A DNA stretch of 64,000 nucleotides. It comes from Chitinophaga alhagiae. Its GTDB lineage: Bacteria; Bacteroidota; Bacteroidia; Chitinophagales; Chitinophagaceae. The stretch is taken from positions 1,240,001 through 1,304,000 of the forward strand of contig NZ_QXMH01000001.1 in the NCBI RefSeq assembly GCF_003568665.1, written 5' to 3'. Position 1 is the stretch's first letter, and each line of letters starts with the position of its first letter. A program made the translations under genes and the position numbers. The notes below the pieces were generated by a model. That model worked only from the letters and a program-made list of their open reading frames with translations, was not told the DNA's origin and did no database searches. This document shows positions 16,129 to 25,842 of this stretch, piece by piece.

Positions 16129-16917
16129 TTATTCCCGTCCGTCCAGCAGGTTACCCAGTCCCCCCAGGATGCTGCCTTCTTCCTTCCGGGCGCCAGTACC
16201 GTAAGCCAGTACACGGCTGGCCAGGCGGCTGATGGGAAGGCTCTGCATCCATACCTTGCCGGGACCGCGCAGCACGGCAAAAAACAGCCCTTCGCCCCCG
16301 AACACCATATTCTTGATGCCCCGTACAAATTCCACGTCAAAGTCTACCTGCTGGGTATAGGCCACAATACAGCCGGTATCTACCTTCAGCACTTCACCGG
16401 GCTGCAGTTCCTTTTCTATAACATAGCCGCCGGCGTGCACAAACGCCAGCCCGTCGCCCTCCAGCTTTTGCATGATGAACCCTTCCCCGCCAAAGATGCC
16501 GGTACCCAGCTTCCGCTGGAACTCGATGCCTACGGTGACCCCTTTGGCCGCGCAAAGGAATGCGTCTTTCTGACAAATTACCTTGCCGCCCAAAAGGCGG
16601 AGGTCCATCGGAATGATCTTGCCGGGGTAAGGGGCCGCAAAGCTCACTTTCTTTTTGCCATGGCCTACATTGGTAAATGCTGTTATAAAAAGGCTCTCCC
16701 CTGTGATCAGGCGTTTGCCGGCAGACATCAGCTTGCCAAAAAAGCCTTGCTGTGCCCCGGAGCCGTCACCGAAGAGCGTTTCCATCCTGATTTCCTGGTC
16801 CATCATCATAAAACTGCCGCTCTCGGCCACTGCGCTCTCCTGCGGGTCCAGTTCTATTTCTACAATTTGCATCTCCTCACCATGAATATGGTAGTCGATC
16901 TCATGATTTTTAAGCAT
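16129..16917 (-). CDS. TIGR00266/AIM24 family protein
   Basis: A 262-residue beta-rich protein of the AIM24 (TIGR00266) family, which forms a triangular beta-prism-like fold of unknown biochemical role in bacteria. Family features are [31 protein letters not shown] and [21 protein letters not shown], which are strongly conserved. ATG 16917 is preferred over 16947 because the family starts near [19 protein letters not shown]. No signal peptide is present, so it is cytosolic. It follows the SGNH hydrolase gene by 44 bases on the same strand and probably shares its transcript, although no functional link is obvious. Confidence 0.88.
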   Translation of the reverse strand: MLKNHEIDYHIHGEEMQIVEIELDPQESAVAESGSFMMMDQEIRMETLFGDGSGAQQGFFGKLMSAGKRLITGESLFITAFTNVGHGKKKVSFAAPYPGKIIPMDLRLLGGKVICQKDAFLCAAKGVTVGIEFQRKLGTGIFGGEGFIMQKLEGDGLAFVHAGGYVIEKELQPGEVLKVDTGCIVAYTQQVDFDVEFVRGIKNMVFGGEGLFFAVLRGPGKVWMQSLPISRLASRVLAYGTGARKEEGSILGGLGNLLDGRE

Positions 16918-16961
16918 AGGTGTTGTTGCTGTTTTTAATAGTGGCAAGTTACATAAAATGG

Positions 16962-18056
16962 CTATCTGGCCGCTCTGGATTTTTTCATCAGCTTTTCGAG
17001 CAAAGGCTGTACCTCCGCCGCCTGCCGCATAAAACCAAGGTCTGTAAGATGGGAGCCGTCAATGGTGCCTTCATGGTCATGCCCCAGGAGGTTGGTGGCC
17101 GGCAGGTAATACAGTTGTTGATACCCTTCCTTCTTCAGCTGCCCGTACACTTCTTTCCACAGCCTGTTCTTTTCCGCGGTGCTGGCGCCCACCTGCTGGT
17201 TCCAGTAGCCCGTTTCATGAATGCGGCTTTCCACCATTAAAACGGGTACTCCCGGGCGCGTGGTGAGCAGGTGTTTTACAAAGGGGTAACCGCGCTCCCT
17301 GATCTCTTCTGCAGTAGGGTTGGGAATGCAGTCCAGCACAAAGCAAGACGCTTTCATGGTGGCCAGCAGCTCCGCTACGGGGAACTCCATTTTGCCGGCG
17401 CCGCTGAAGCCGAGGTTCACCACTTCCCAGCCGGTGCGGCGGCTGATGATGGAAGGATAGGTCATACCGGCACGGCTGGCGGAAGCTCCCTGCAGAATGC
17501 TGGAACCGTATATCACTACCCGCCTGGTTGTATCTATGCCGGGCCGGGAAGGGCTGGCCAGCGTAGCTTCCGGCGCTACCCCTATCTCGAGCGCTACCAG
17601 TTCATTATAGGTAGGCAGGTACAGCATGAACTGTTTCATACTGTTGTCCATGTTTCCTACCATCAGCTGGTTGTTGAGCGTGTCTTTATCCGCCGGGCGG
17701 CCAACGCTTACCCATTGCCACTGGCCGCTTTTGTTGCGCGCGTAAAGGTCAAGCCCGCTATGTACAATGGGCGTCATGTTGGCATAATACTTTCTGCCCC
17801 GCAGCGACCATTTGGCGCGGATGTACGGGGAATTGGTCTCAAACAGCACGGCTATGCCGGCGCTGTGTTTGCTCAGGCCCTTGACAGCGGGGGTAAGCGG
17901 TTTGGTCTGCTCTACGTCCAGCCGTACGTATACAGGATCAGTAGGCAGCCCTTTACCAATGATCATCAGTGAACGGGCATCCGTATAACGGGCATTGTCT
18001 TTTTCCTGGCCATAGGCGCAGGTAAACGGTAATAACAGGAAAAGTAAATAACGCAT
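16962..18056 (-). CDS. SGNH/GDSL hydrolase with N-terminal accessory domain
   Basis: A 364-residue secreted esterase-like hydrolase. The signal peptide is [16 protein letters not shown]. An N-terminal SGNH_hydro_N-type beta-sandwich (about 20-165) precedes the SGNH catalytic domain. Block I has the nucleophile serine in [15 protein letters not shown] (about residue 180), followed by [13 protein letters not shown], and the final Asp-x-x-His is in [11 protein letters not shown] (about residue 335). Such enzymes in Bacteroidota usually deacetylate or de-esterify polysaccharides. It lies upstream of the AIM24-like gene on the same strand. Substrate unknown. Confidence 0.88.
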   Translation of the reverse strand: MRYLLFLLLPFTCAYGQEKDNARYTDARSLMIIGKGLPTDPVYVRLDVEQTKPLTPAVKGLSKHSAGIAVLFETNSPYIRAKWSLRGRKYYANMTPIVHSGLDLYARNKSGQWQWVSVGRPADKDTLNNQLMVGNMDNSMKQFMLYLPTYNELVALEIGVAPEATLASPSRPGIDTTRRVVIYGSSILQGASASRAGMTYPSIISRRTGWEVVNLGFSGAGKMEFPVAELLATMKASCFVLDCIPNPTAEEIRERGYPFVKHLLTTRPGVPVLMVESRIHETGYWNQQVGASTAEKNRLWKEVYGQLKKEGYQQLYYLPATNLLGHDHEGTIDGSHLTDLGFMRQAAEVQPLLEKLMKKSRAAR

Positions 18057-18104
18057 ATTGGTTTCTTTTTTTAAAGGCCCGGGAATGGGCGGCCGAAAAA
18101 TAAT

Positions 18105-18136
18105 ATAAAAAAACCGTCCTGAAGAATCAGGACGGT
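18105..18136 (-). terminator. Terminator of the efflux operon
   Basis: On the minus strand, a perfect 10-bp stem ACCGTCCTGA / TCAGGACGGT with a 4-base loop is followed by a T-run of seven to eight bases and then ATATTATTTTT. It lies about 60 bases past the RND permease stop. Confidence 0.92.
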
Positions 18137-18196
18137 ACTAGTTAACCTACAACTGTTACACTGTTTGCTTTTATTATTACCAGAAAACAGTACGAT

Positions 18197-21100
18197 TTAA
18201 TGCATTACTACTCCTTTGGCGGATTTTGCCTGCTCCTTGTCTTCTTCATGGGCCTGGCCGTTGAAGAAATTATAGGGGCGGGGAGAAATATAGTTCGGGT
18301 CATGCAGTTTCCGGATCACTTCTCTTTTGGTGAACAATTTCAGGACCAGCACGAGGAACGGCACATATTTGAGCCCGCGCGGCCAGCCGTAATAATCCAG
18401 CACGTCTATGCAACGCTTGTTCATATAGTACATGACCGGCACCAGCACCAGGGTGAGGAAGGTGGCGAAAATGAGGCCGAACACCATGGTCCAGGCCAGG
18501 GGCCCCCAGAAGGCCACGTTGTCTCCACCGAAGAACAGGTGCGGGTTAAACTCATCAAACATCTTCCAGAAGTCGATATTGAGGCCCACCGCCAGCGGAA
18601 TGAGACCAAGTATGGCGGCTATGGCGGTAAGCAATACCGGCGTCATACGCGTTCTGCCTCCTTCCACCACGGCTTCGTTCATAGGCGTACCCTGCATTAC
18701 CAGCAGGTCTGTAAACTCTACCAGTACGATACCGTTCCTGGCCACAATACCTGCCAGCGCCATGATGCCTACACCGGTCATTACGATGGAGATATCCATG
18801 CCAAAGATGGCGAAGCCCAGGAACACACCGATGATGCTGAACAGTATCTCCAGGAAGATCACAAGCGCGCGGCCTACGGAGTTGAACTGCGTTACCATGA
18901 TCATGAAGATGAGGCCAATGGCCCCCAGCATGGCCAGCAGGAGGAAGTTCATGGTTTCCGCCTGGTCTTCCTGCTCCCCCGTCATTTTTACGGTGATGCC
19001 GTCTGGCGGCGCAAACTCCAGCACAGCGGCGTTGATGGCCATTACCACTTCATTGGCGTTGTAGCCGGTAAGCACGTTGGAATACAGCGTTACCACCCTC
19101 TTTTCATCAATGTGTTTGATGCCCGCGTAAGTGTTGGAGTAGCGGATATCGGCTACGGCGCTCAGCGGCACCTGGCGGATCTGTCCACCCATGTTCATGT
19201 CACGGTAGGTGAGGTTGAGGTTTATGAGCGTATTGATGTTGTTTTTCTGGTCTTCCTTGAAACGGATCATGATGGGATAATCATCATCCGGGTCACGGAA
19301 CTTGGACACTTCCAGCCCGAAGAGCGCGGCGCGCAGCGAGTTGGAGATCTGTTCGGTAGAGATCCCTTCCCGGTTGGCCCGCTCCCGGTCTATATTCAGT
19401 ACAATTTCCGGCTTGTTGCTCTGGAAGTCGCTTTTCAGTTCTTCCACGCCGCCTATCTGCAAACTGTCCAGGTACCGCTTGAGGCGGTCTGACGTGCTGG
19501 CCAGCAGTTCAAAATCATCTCCCGAGATCTCGATATTGATCGGTTTACCCGTGGGAGGCCCACCTTGTTCCTGTTCTACCACAATATCCGCGCCGGGCAC
19601 ACCTTTTACAGCATCGCGGATCTTGTCAAGATATTCTACGGTAGACTGGCCGTTACGTTTGGCAAACTCCACGAAAGCTACCGTTACCTTGCCTTTGTTG
19701 GAGCTGACGCTCATATCCATCTGCGACGGGTCTCCGGCGCCTACGGCCACGTTGGAGATAATGGATTTCACCAGCGGGTTCTTGACGCCGCCTACCACTT
19801 TTGTGATCCTTTCTTCAATAATATGGGTAATAGAGTCTGTGTATTTCTGGTCTGTACCAATGGGCAGCTCTATGTATGCATAGATAAAGTTGGGGTCGGA
19901 AGTGGGGAAGAATATCACTTTCGGGTTCCGCATGCCGGTGATCATAATACTGAATACCAGCAGCCCGAATGTACCCAACAGTATATACACCGGCCTCCAG
20001 CCGATAATGCACCAGCTCAATATCCGTTTGTAGCGGTTCTGCACGCGGGGCCAGAAGTTTGACTGAAACTTGCGCGCCACGCCGCCCAGCCAGAAACGCT
20101 CCAGCGCTATCATCAGGTAAATGAACATTACCAGGTTACCGGTACCCACGCTGCCGGATGCATAGCCGATAAGTGCAATAAATACGAACAGGCCGGTGAG
20201 CATCGCAAACTTTTTATCGAACCTGGGTTTGGGGTGGTGTTCCCCTTCATGGCGGTCCATAAAGTCTACCGCAAACACCGGGTTGATGAGGTATGCCACT
20301 ATCAGTGAGGCGGTAAGCGTTACGATAAGCGTTACCGGCAGGAAGTACATGAAGCTGCCTATGATGCCGGGCCAGAAAAGCAGCGGGAAGAAGGGCGCCA
20401 GCACCGTCATGGTACCAGACAATACGGGCAGGAACACTTCGCCTGCCGCTATTTTGGCGGCCTTCACAATCCCAAGGTCTTTCCGTTCATAGAATATACG
20501 GTGTACGTTCTCGATCACCACAATGGCGTCATCCACCACAATACCCAGCGCCAGCAGGAAGGAGAACAGCACCATCATGTTCAGCGTAAAGCCGAAGGCC
20601 GGCAATACGGTAAAAGCAATGAACATGGATATGGGAACGGACAACGCCACAAAGATGGCGTTCACGGCGCCCATGAAGAACATGAGCACAATGGTTACCA
20701 GCAGGAAGCCGATGATGATGGTGTTGATCAGGTCATGCAGCGTAACACGGGTAGACTCTGACTGGTCTGCCGTAATGGTCACATCCAGCCCTTTGGGCAG
20801 GTAATTGGCTTTCATATCTTCCACGATCTGGAAGATCTTGTCAGACGCGTTGATGAGGTTCTGCCCGCTCTGTTTGATCACATTCAGCGTGATCACGCTT
20901 TTACCGTTCAGGCGTGCGTAGCTTTCCTGTTCTTTATGGCTGTCTTTCACATCCGCGATGTCACGGAGGTACACTACCGCGCCGGAACTGCCGCGAATAA
21001 CGAGGTCTCTCAGCTTGAGAGGATCTTTATATTCCCCTTTTACACTGAGGGAGCGTTTCTGCCCGTCCATGGTCACAAGGCCGGCGGAGGTGGTCTTGTT

Positions 21101-21748
21101 TTCACTCCGCACTGCCATCATCACATCTTCAAAACTGATCCTGGCAGCGTCCATCTTGAATTTGTCCAGGTCAATATGGATCTCCCTGTCCAGCGCGCCT
21201 ACAATTTCCACGCGGGTGATCTCTCCAAGCGCCTCTATCCTGTCCTGCATTTCATCCGCATACTTCTTCAGCGTCTGCAGGTCAAAATCACCGCTCATGT
21301 TCACGTTCATGATGGGTATCTGGGACACGTCTATTTTTGTGATGCGCGGTTCTTCCGTGAGGTTCTGGGGAAGGTCAACCTTCGCTTCATCCACTTTCTC
21401 GCGCACTTCCATCCTGGCCTCCATCATGTCTTTATCCGGGTTGAACTCAATGATGATAGAGGAGAAGTCCTGTATGGAAGTGCTTTTTATTTCCTTCACA
21501 CCGGAAATGGATTTCAGTTTTTTCTCCAGCGGCTTTGTTACCAGCGTTTCCATATCTTCCGGCGATGTGCCGTCATTAATAGTGCTGATATAGAACTGCG
21601 GGAACACCACCTCGGGAAACTGCTCCTTCGGCATGGAATTATATTTCAGTATACCCATCACGCAAATGATAAGCGTGGCCACATAAATGCTGACCTTGTT
21701 ATCAATTGCCCAACTGGTGGGTTTAAACTCTTTTTCTAAGTCCTTCAT
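18197..21748 (-). CDS. Efflux RND transporter permease subunit
   Basis: Inner-membrane proton-driven pump of the AcrB/HAE-1 type, 1183 residues, slightly longer than typical because of extra sequence around the central membrane block and the C terminus. The N terminus (WAIDNKVSIYVATLIICVMGILKYNSMPKEQFPEV) is the usual first helix. TM4 carries the paired aspartates of proton relay in LGIVVDDAIVVIENVHRIF. Porter-domain sequence GTSPEDMETLVTKPLEKKLK and a second TM block with VARNGIVLVEFTDLL are present. It is the last gene of a tetR-tolC-MFP-RND operon, 25 bases after the adaptor gene. Substrate unknown; drugs, bile-type detergents or metabolites are possible. Confidence 0.95.
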   Translation of the reverse strand: MKDLEKEFKPTSWAIDNKVSIYVATLIICVMGILKYNSMPKEQFPEVVFPQFYISTINDGTSPEDMETLVTKPLEKKLKSISGVKEIKSTSIQDFSSIIIEFNPDKDMMEARMEVREKVDEAKVDLPQNLTEEPRITKIDVSQIPIMNVNMSGDFDLQTLKKYADEMQDRIEALGEITRVEIVGALDREIHIDLDKFKMDAARISFEDVMMAVRSENKTTSAGLVTMDGQKRSLSVKGEYKDPLKLRDLVIRGSSGAVVYLRDIADVKDSHKEQESYARLNGKSVITLNVIKQSGQNLINASDKIFQIVEDMKANYLPKGLDVTITADQSESTRVTLHDLINTIIIGFLLVTIVLMFFMGAVNAIFVALSVPISMFIAFTVLPAFGFTLNMMVLFSFLLALGIVVDDAIVVIENVHRIFYERKDLGIVKAAKIAAGEVFLPVLSGTMTVLAPFFPLLFWPGIIGSFMYFLPVTLIVTLTASLIVAYLINPVFAVDFMDRHEGEHHPKPRFDKKFAMLTGLFVFIALIGYASGSVGTGNLVMFIYLMIALERFWLGGVARKFQSNFWPRVQNRYKRILSWCIIGWRPVYILLGTFGLLVFSIMITGMRNPKVIFFPTSDPNFIYAYIELPIGTDQKYTDSITHIIEERITKVVGGVKNPLVKSIISNVAVGAGDPSQMDMSVSSNKGKVTVAFVEFAKRNGQSTVEYLDKIRDAVKGVPGADIVVEQEQGGPPTGKPINIEISGDDFELLASTSDRLKRYLDSLQIGGVEELKSDFQSNKPEIVLNIDRERANREGISTEQISNSLRAALFGLEVSKFRDPDDDYPIMIRFKEDQKNNINTLINLNLTYRDMNMGGQIRQVPLSAVADIRYSNTYAGIKHIDEKRVVTLYSNVLTGYNANEVVMAINAAVLEFAPPDGITVKMTGEQEDQAETMNFLLLAMLGAIGLIFMIMVTQFNSVGRALVIFLEILFSIIGVFLGFAIFGMDISIVMTGVGIMALAGIVARNGIVLVEFTDLLVMQGTPMNEAVVEGGRTRMTPVLLTAIAAILGLIPLAVGLNIDFWKMFDEFNPHLFFGGDNVAFWGPLAWTMVFGLIFATFLTLVLVPVMYYMNKRCIDVLDYYGWPRGLKYVPFLVLVLKLFTKREVIRKLHDPNYISPRPYNFFNGQAHEEDKEQAKSAKGVVMH

Positions 21749-21773
21749 CGGGTAGTTTTTTAAAAGTGGATGC

Positions 21774-22883
21774 TTACAGTTTCACCATGTCATTGTCGTT
21801 CACGCCCTGGAACCCTGCGGTGATGATCCTGTCTCCCGCCTGTAAACCTGATTTGATCTCTGCCTGGTCGTTATACGTACGGCCCATTTCTATTTCCTTG
21901 CGCACTGCCTGCAATTTGCCGCCATCTCCTTTTACGGTGAGCACATAGGGGTTGCCCATGGAATACTGGATCACTCTCACCGGCACTACAATAGCATTCT
22001 TGGCTTTATAATCCACTATCCTTATATGCGCTATCATGTTCGGGCGTACGTCTCCGGAAGGTTTCAGCGGCACTTCCACCCTGATGGTGCGGCTCAGCGG
22101 GTCAATTACCTTGGCGGCAAACCCGATCTTTGTCCTGATCTCTTTGTTGATATCCGGGAAGCTGATGATCACATCATCGCCGGTTTTCACCTTACCCGCA
22201 AAAGATTCCGCCACGTTAGCCACTACCCGGAGGTTGGAGCTGTTTACCACGCGGAAGGCCGGCTGGCCCGGTGCGCCCGCATCGCCCAATCTGGCGATCA
22301 CCGCGTCTACCGTGCCATTAATGGGAGACACAATGCGTGTCTGCGCCAGTTGTTCCTTCATAGTGGCCATCTTCCTTTCCAGGCCTTCTACATTGGTTTT
22401 GGCATTAAGGTATTGCACTTCCGAACCTATTTTCTGTTTCCAGAGGTTGGCCTGCCTTTCAAAGAGCGTTTTGGCCAGGTCTATCTGCGTCTGCAGCTCT
22501 GCAATGCCTGCGCGCACCACCACATCGTCTACCTGGGCAAGCGTCTGGCCTTTTGATACGGCCTGTCCTTCCCGCACGTAAATGGCTTTTATCACACCCG
22601 GCACCTGGGGAGACACGTTCACGTTCTCGCGGGCGTCTACAGCGCCCTGTACATCAATGAAGTGCTCAAATAAAGTGTCTGCAACGGTAGCGATGCTGAC
22701 CGTTTTCATTTGCACCGCGGTATCCGAGCCTTTAGTCGCTTTCTCCAGTTCCTTGATCTCCTGCTGCAGTTTGGCTATCTCCTGTTTCTTTTTCTGTATC
22801 TGCTCTTCCGGTTTCCCTTCACCGCCGCCGCAGGCAGCCAGTACAAGTGTTACGAGGGGGAGTATGAAATATTTTTTGTTCAT
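21774..22883 (-). CDS. Efflux RND periplasmic adaptor lipoprotein
   Basis: Membrane fusion protein of 369 residues that links the RND pump to a TolC channel. ATG 22883 is chosen because it gives a clean lipoprotein signal (MNKKYFILPLVTLVLAACGGG, lipidated Cys about residue 16); an upstream start would place the signal internally. A coiled coil follows directly (EQIQKKKQEIAKLQQEIKEL, about 24-45). The lipoyl/barrel-sandwich halves include VSPQVPGVIKAIYVREGQAV and RIVSPINGTVDAVIARLGD, with a beta-barrel domain near VPLKPSGDVRPNMIAHIRI. Located between tolC and the permease. Confidence 0.95.
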   Translation of the reverse strand: MNKKYFILPLVTLVLAACGGGEGKPEEQIQKKKQEIAKLQQEIKELEKATKGSDTAVQMKTVSIATVADTLFEHFIDVQGAVDARENVNVSPQVPGVIKAIYVREGQAVSKGQTLAQVDDVVVRAGIAELQTQIDLAKTLFERQANLWKQKIGSEVQYLNAKTNVEGLERKMATMKEQLAQTRIVSPINGTVDAVIARLGDAGAPGQPAFRVVNSSNLRVVANVAESFAGKVKTGDDVIISFPDINKEIRTKIGFAAKVIDPLSRTIRVEVPLKPSGDVRPNMIAHIRIVDYKAKNAIVVPVRVIQYSMGNPYVLTVKGDGGKLQAVRKEIEMGRTYNDQAEIKSGLQAGDRIITAGFQGVNDNDMVKL

Positions 22884-22920
22884 TGTATGATAGATTTTAG
22901 GCGGGTGCTGATTTTTAAAA

Positions 22921-24279
22921 TTAGAGTTTGCCATATGCTTTCATGTATTCAATGCGGGACACAATTACATTGAACAGGGCCGTGAAATAGTTGTTCTGCG
23001 CTTCGAGCAGCTGCGTTTCCGCAGTGATCACTTCCAGGCTGGAACCTACGCCCTCACGGTATTTGATCATGGTGGTGGCATGTACGTCCTTGGCCAGCTG
23101 CATATTCTCTTCCTGGTTTTCCAGGGTGGTGATGTTATTGCGCAGGTTGGTGGCGGAGTTCACCTGGTCCAGGTCTATTACGTTCTTGATGTTCTCAATT
23201 TCCAGGTCTGCCTGTTTCAGGTCGATCATGGCCTGGTCTACCCGCCTTCTGCGCTGCATGCCGGAGAAGATGGGAATGTTCAGGTTGAGGCCCCAGGATA
23301 CGTAGCCGTACCACATTTGAGACTGGAAGAAGTCAAAGCTGTTGGTTTGCCGGGAGGCTCCCCCCTGCCCGAAGGCGGAGAGGGAAGGCAGTGCTTCCAT
23401 GCGGTACCTTTTCAGGTTGTACTCCTGTGTTTTTTTCTGGGCCTGCATCAACTGGTATTCAATGCGGTCATTATAATTGAAACCGGTGGTTTCCTGTATG
23501 TCTGCTTTGAGCACGTTGTTGCCCAGGGAGTCTGCCAGCTCCAGCGGCTGCCTCATAGGCATGCCCATCTGGAATTTCAGGGCGGCCAGGCCCACTTCGC
23601 GCAGGTTGCGGATGCGCACTACTTCGGACTGGATGTTGTTGTACTGCACCACCAGCCGATCTACGTCCAGCTTTTCCACCAGGCCGTTCTTGTAGATCTC
23701 TTTGGTTTCGTCCAGCGTTTTGCGGATGCGCTGCGTGGTCTCGTCCAGTATGGCCAGCGCCTTGTCTGCCGCCACCACGTTATAGTAGGCTTTATATACT
23801 TCGGTCTTCACATCTATCTCTGACTTCTGCACCCCTTTCCTGGCCAGGTCTTCCAGTGTTCTCCGGGCCTGGAGGGCCACCAGTACGCTGGGGTCGAACA
23901 GTGTCTGGTTAATATTCACCGTGCCGGCGGCATTGAATTTGAGGCCGAAGGCAAAGGGCACCAGGGTGCCTTTGGGCACGTTGGGGTCAAAGTTGGACGC
24001 GTCGATCAGCTGTTTCTGGATGATCGGGTTGTCCTGAAAGGTACCGCTGGCAGACACCTGCGGCAACGCCAGCCCGCTCACTTCCTTGTTGCGGGCAATT
24101 GTGTACAGCTCTTCCAGTTTGGCGTTGCGTACGGCATACTGATGCGTCAGCGCGTAGGCTACCGCCTCCTGTGCGGAAAGGCGGGCCGTTTCCGTTGTGG
24201 GCTGCTGCTGGGCACTAGCGTAGGTTAAAAATTGCACCATCGTTCCCGTAAGGGCGATGAGCTTCCATTTAAACTGCAT
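22921..24279 (-). CDS. TolC family outer membrane protein
   Basis: Outer-membrane channel of the TolC/OEP family, 452 residues, with signal peptide ending near TYASAQQ (about residue 24). Two repeated helical-hairpin halves are visible. The first includes LSAQEAVAYALTHQYAVRNAKLE, the second LVAQ/NYNDRIEYQLMQAQKK onward, and the C-terminal helix reads GVGSSLEVITAETQLLEAQNNYFTALFN, a typical OEP motif. It is the first structural gene behind the tetR gene (11-base gap) and completes the tripartite pump. Confidence 0.94.
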   Translation of the reverse strand: MQFKWKLIALTGTMVQFLTYASAQQQPTTETARLSAQEAVAYALTHQYAVRNAKLEELYTIARNKEVSGLALPQVSASGTFQDNPIIQKQLIDASNFDPNVPKGTLVPFAFGLKFNAAGTVNINQTLFDPSVLVALQARRTLEDLARKGVQKSEIDVKTEVYKAYYNVVAADKALAILDETTQRIRKTLDETKEIYKNGLVEKLDVDRLVVQYNNIQSEVVRIRNLREVGLAALKFQMGMPMRQPLELADSLGNNVLKADIQETTGFNYNDRIEYQLMQAQKKTQEYNLKRYRMEALPSLSAFGQGGASRQTNSFDFFQSQMWYGYVSWGLNLNIPIFSGMQRRRRVDQAMIDLKQADLEIENIKNVIDLDQVNSATNLRNNITTLENQEENMQLAKDVHATTMIKYREGVGSSLEVITAETQLLEAQNNYFTALFNVIVSRIEYMKAYGKL

Positions 24280-24290
24280 AGTTCGTGTGT

Positions 24291-24905
24291 TTATTTCGAA
24301 TAATCTTTCGTCTTGTATTTTTCAATTTGCTTGTAGCCTTTCGGGCTGGCCACTCCGTAGAGGAAGTGTTCCAGCAGTATCCGCTGCACCCGCGTCATAT
24401 CGTACCCGTTCATGGGGAACAGCTCGGGCTGGAAGCAGAACATGGACGAGGCAGCGCGGAAGTGGCTGAGGATGTCCAGGTCCAGGTCTTCGCGGTAAAG
24501 CCCTTCCCGTATGCCCCGCACCAGGTTTTCGCGGATGGTCTGGAGCATGAACACATTGCGGTGTGTTTCAAACAGCTGGAAGGCTTTGGCGTGGAACTTC
24601 TGCAGGTCCATCATGGCCACGGGGTTCATGTTCCTGAGCTTGTCTTCCAGCATCTTCATCACCATAAACAGTTCTTCTATTGCGTCTTTACTGTTTACCC
24701 GGCTTTCGTTGCATTGGTCTTCCATCAGCTTCAGGTGGCGGCTCATCACGTTCACCACCAGGTCACTCTTGTCCGCAAAATGGGCATACAGGGTCTTTTT
24801 GGAAATGCCCATCTTGAGGGCAATGTCGTCCATCGTAATAGACCTGGTGCCATATTGCCGGAACAGGTTGAACGCCGTATCAAGTATTCGTTCTTGTACT
24901 TCCAT
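24291..24905 (-). CDS. TetR/AcrR family transcriptional regulator
   Basis: A 204-residue repressor. The N-terminal helix-turn-helix (about 1-50) reads ILDTAFNLFRQYGTRSITMDDIALKMGISKKTLYAHFADK, which is the classic TetR signature. The C-terminal ligand domain is not similar to a specific subgroup. ATG 24905 is preferred over 24944, as the extra 13 residues would precede the usual helix 1 and lie over the predicted transcript start. It leads the efflux operon. A Bacteroidota promoter and an 8-bp inverted repeat sit directly upstream, so autorepression relieved by an efflux substrate is likely. Confidence 0.93.
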   Translation of the reverse strand: MEVQERILDTAFNLFRQYGTRSITMDDIALKMGISKKTLYAHFADKSDLVVNVMSRHLKLMEDQCNESRVNSKDAIEELFMVMKMLEDKLRNMNPVAMMDLQKFHAKAFQLFETHRNVFMLQTIRENLVRGIREGLYREDLDLDILSHFRAASSMFCFQPELFPMNGYDMTRVQRILLEHFLYGVASPKGYKQIEKYKTKDYSK

Positions 24906-24941
24906 CAGTTTTAAAACGGGGTGGTCTGGTAAATAGTCGGA

Positions 24942-24972
24942 CAAAACTATGGAAACTATTTAAACTGCCAAA
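24942..24972 (-). promoter_or_regulatory. Promoter of the efflux operon
   Basis: On the minus strand a -33 TTTG (24969-24972) and a -7 TAGTTTTG (24942-24949) are separated by 19 bases, matching the Bacteroidota housekeeping consensus (TTTG ~19-21 TAnnTTTG). The predicted start is near 24935, about 30 bases before ATG 24905. Confidence 0.8.
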
Positions 24973-24979
24973 GTTTCCA
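24950..24979. promoter_or_regulatory. Candidate TetR operator in the efflux promoter
   Basis: Perfect 8-bp inverted repeat TGGAAACT / AGTTTCCA with a 14-base spacer (30 bp in total). It starts immediately next to the -7 box and covers the -33 box, so a bound dimer would block RNA polymerase. Position and symmetry fit TetR-family operators; the assignment to the adjacent regulator is inference. Confidence 0.7.
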
Positions 24980-25113
24980 GTACGAATTTTTTAGATTTTA
25001 TGATGAATGCGGTTTGTCAGGTGTATTTGGGGGTCATGCCCGCAAAAAACAGCAGTTTTGTCCCTTACCAACCCGATTTATCATTTGGCGCGGGGGAATG
25101 GGCGTGAAAGCAG

Positions 25114-25121
25114 TAACTTTG
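25114..25121 (+). promoter_or_regulatory. -7 box for the DUF502 gene
   Basis: TAACTTTG matches TAnnTTTG exactly. A TTTGG at 25084-25088 is the nearest -33-like element, though its spacing of about 25 bases is longer than usual. Predicted start near 25127, giving a leader of about 14 bases to ATG 25141. Confidence 0.6.
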
Positions 25122-25140
25122 CGTTTTCAACACACATCAC

Positions 25141-25779
25141 ATGTCTCCAAAACTGAGGTTCAGGCTATTATTATCGCGGATACTGCGTTATTTCTTCCAG
25201 GGTCTGCTCATTCTGGCGCCGATTGGTATTACCGCCTTTACGCTGTACTGGGGGTTTATCACCATTGACAACCTGCTGCCGCGTGACATCCTGCCGGTAG
25301 ACCACCCTATGAACTTCCTGAAATACAAGGGGGTAGGGTTTGCTATTGTATTGATAATCATTTCATTTGTAGGATATCTCAGTTCATCCTTCATTGTAGG
25401 GCGGCTCATAGACATGTTTGACCACATCCTGGAGCGCACGCCATTTATTAAATACATCTATTCTTCCGTAAAAGACGTGTTTGACGCCTTTGTGGGGGAA
25501 AAGAAGAAGTTTGACCACCCGGTGCTGGTAAACGTGTACGGGGAGGATGTGTGGGAAATGGGATTCATCACACAGGAAAACGTGAGGAGCCTGGGCCTGG
25601 AAGGGTACCTGGCGGTGTATGTGCCGCACGCCTATGCCATTACGGGCAAGGTTTTTATTGTACGGCAGGAAAAAGTGCGGCCGCTGACCAACATTTCAGC
25701 CGGCGAGGCCATGAAGTTTGCGGTGTCTGGCGGGGTTACGAACATCACAGAAACGCAAACAGCGCAAACGGCAAAATAA
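25141..25779 (+). CDS. DUF502 family membrane protein
   Basis: A 212-residue inner-membrane protein of DUF502. Two membrane segments are visible, at about residues 17-40 (YFFQGLLILAPIGITAFTLYWGF) and 60-85 (GFAIVLIIISFVGYLSSSFIV). These are followed by the conserved soluble part with RTPFIKYIYSSVKDVFDAF and a GFITQENV element. The family is widespread and its role unsettled; envelope homeostasis has been proposed. The start ATG follows a good promoter box. The following zinc phospholipase C-like gene lies 63 bases downstream on the same strand. Confidence 0.9.
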   Translation: MSPKLRFRLLLSRILRYFFQGLLILAPIGITAFTLYWGFITIDNLLPRDILPVDHPMNFLKYKGVGFAIVLIIISFVGYLSSSFIVGRLIDMFDHILERTPFIKYIYSSVKDVFDAFVGEKKKFDHPVLVNVYGEDVWEMGFITQENVRSLGLEGYLAVYVPHAYAITGKVFIVRQEKVRPLTNISAGEAMKFAVSGGVTNITETQTAQTAK

Positions 25780-25842
25780 ATTCTCTCAGGTGTGAGAGAC
25801 GGAGGCGCATGATGCACGATCTTTGCGCCCAATTTGTTGCCT

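Noticed and set aside
18200-19492. Long plus-strand frames under the RND permease and other large genes (also 2728-3795, 45336-47021 and 27018-28070 minus)
   Set aside because: All are shadows of high-GC coding sequence; products are His/Gly/Val-rich strings without domains, while the opposite strand carries known enzymes.
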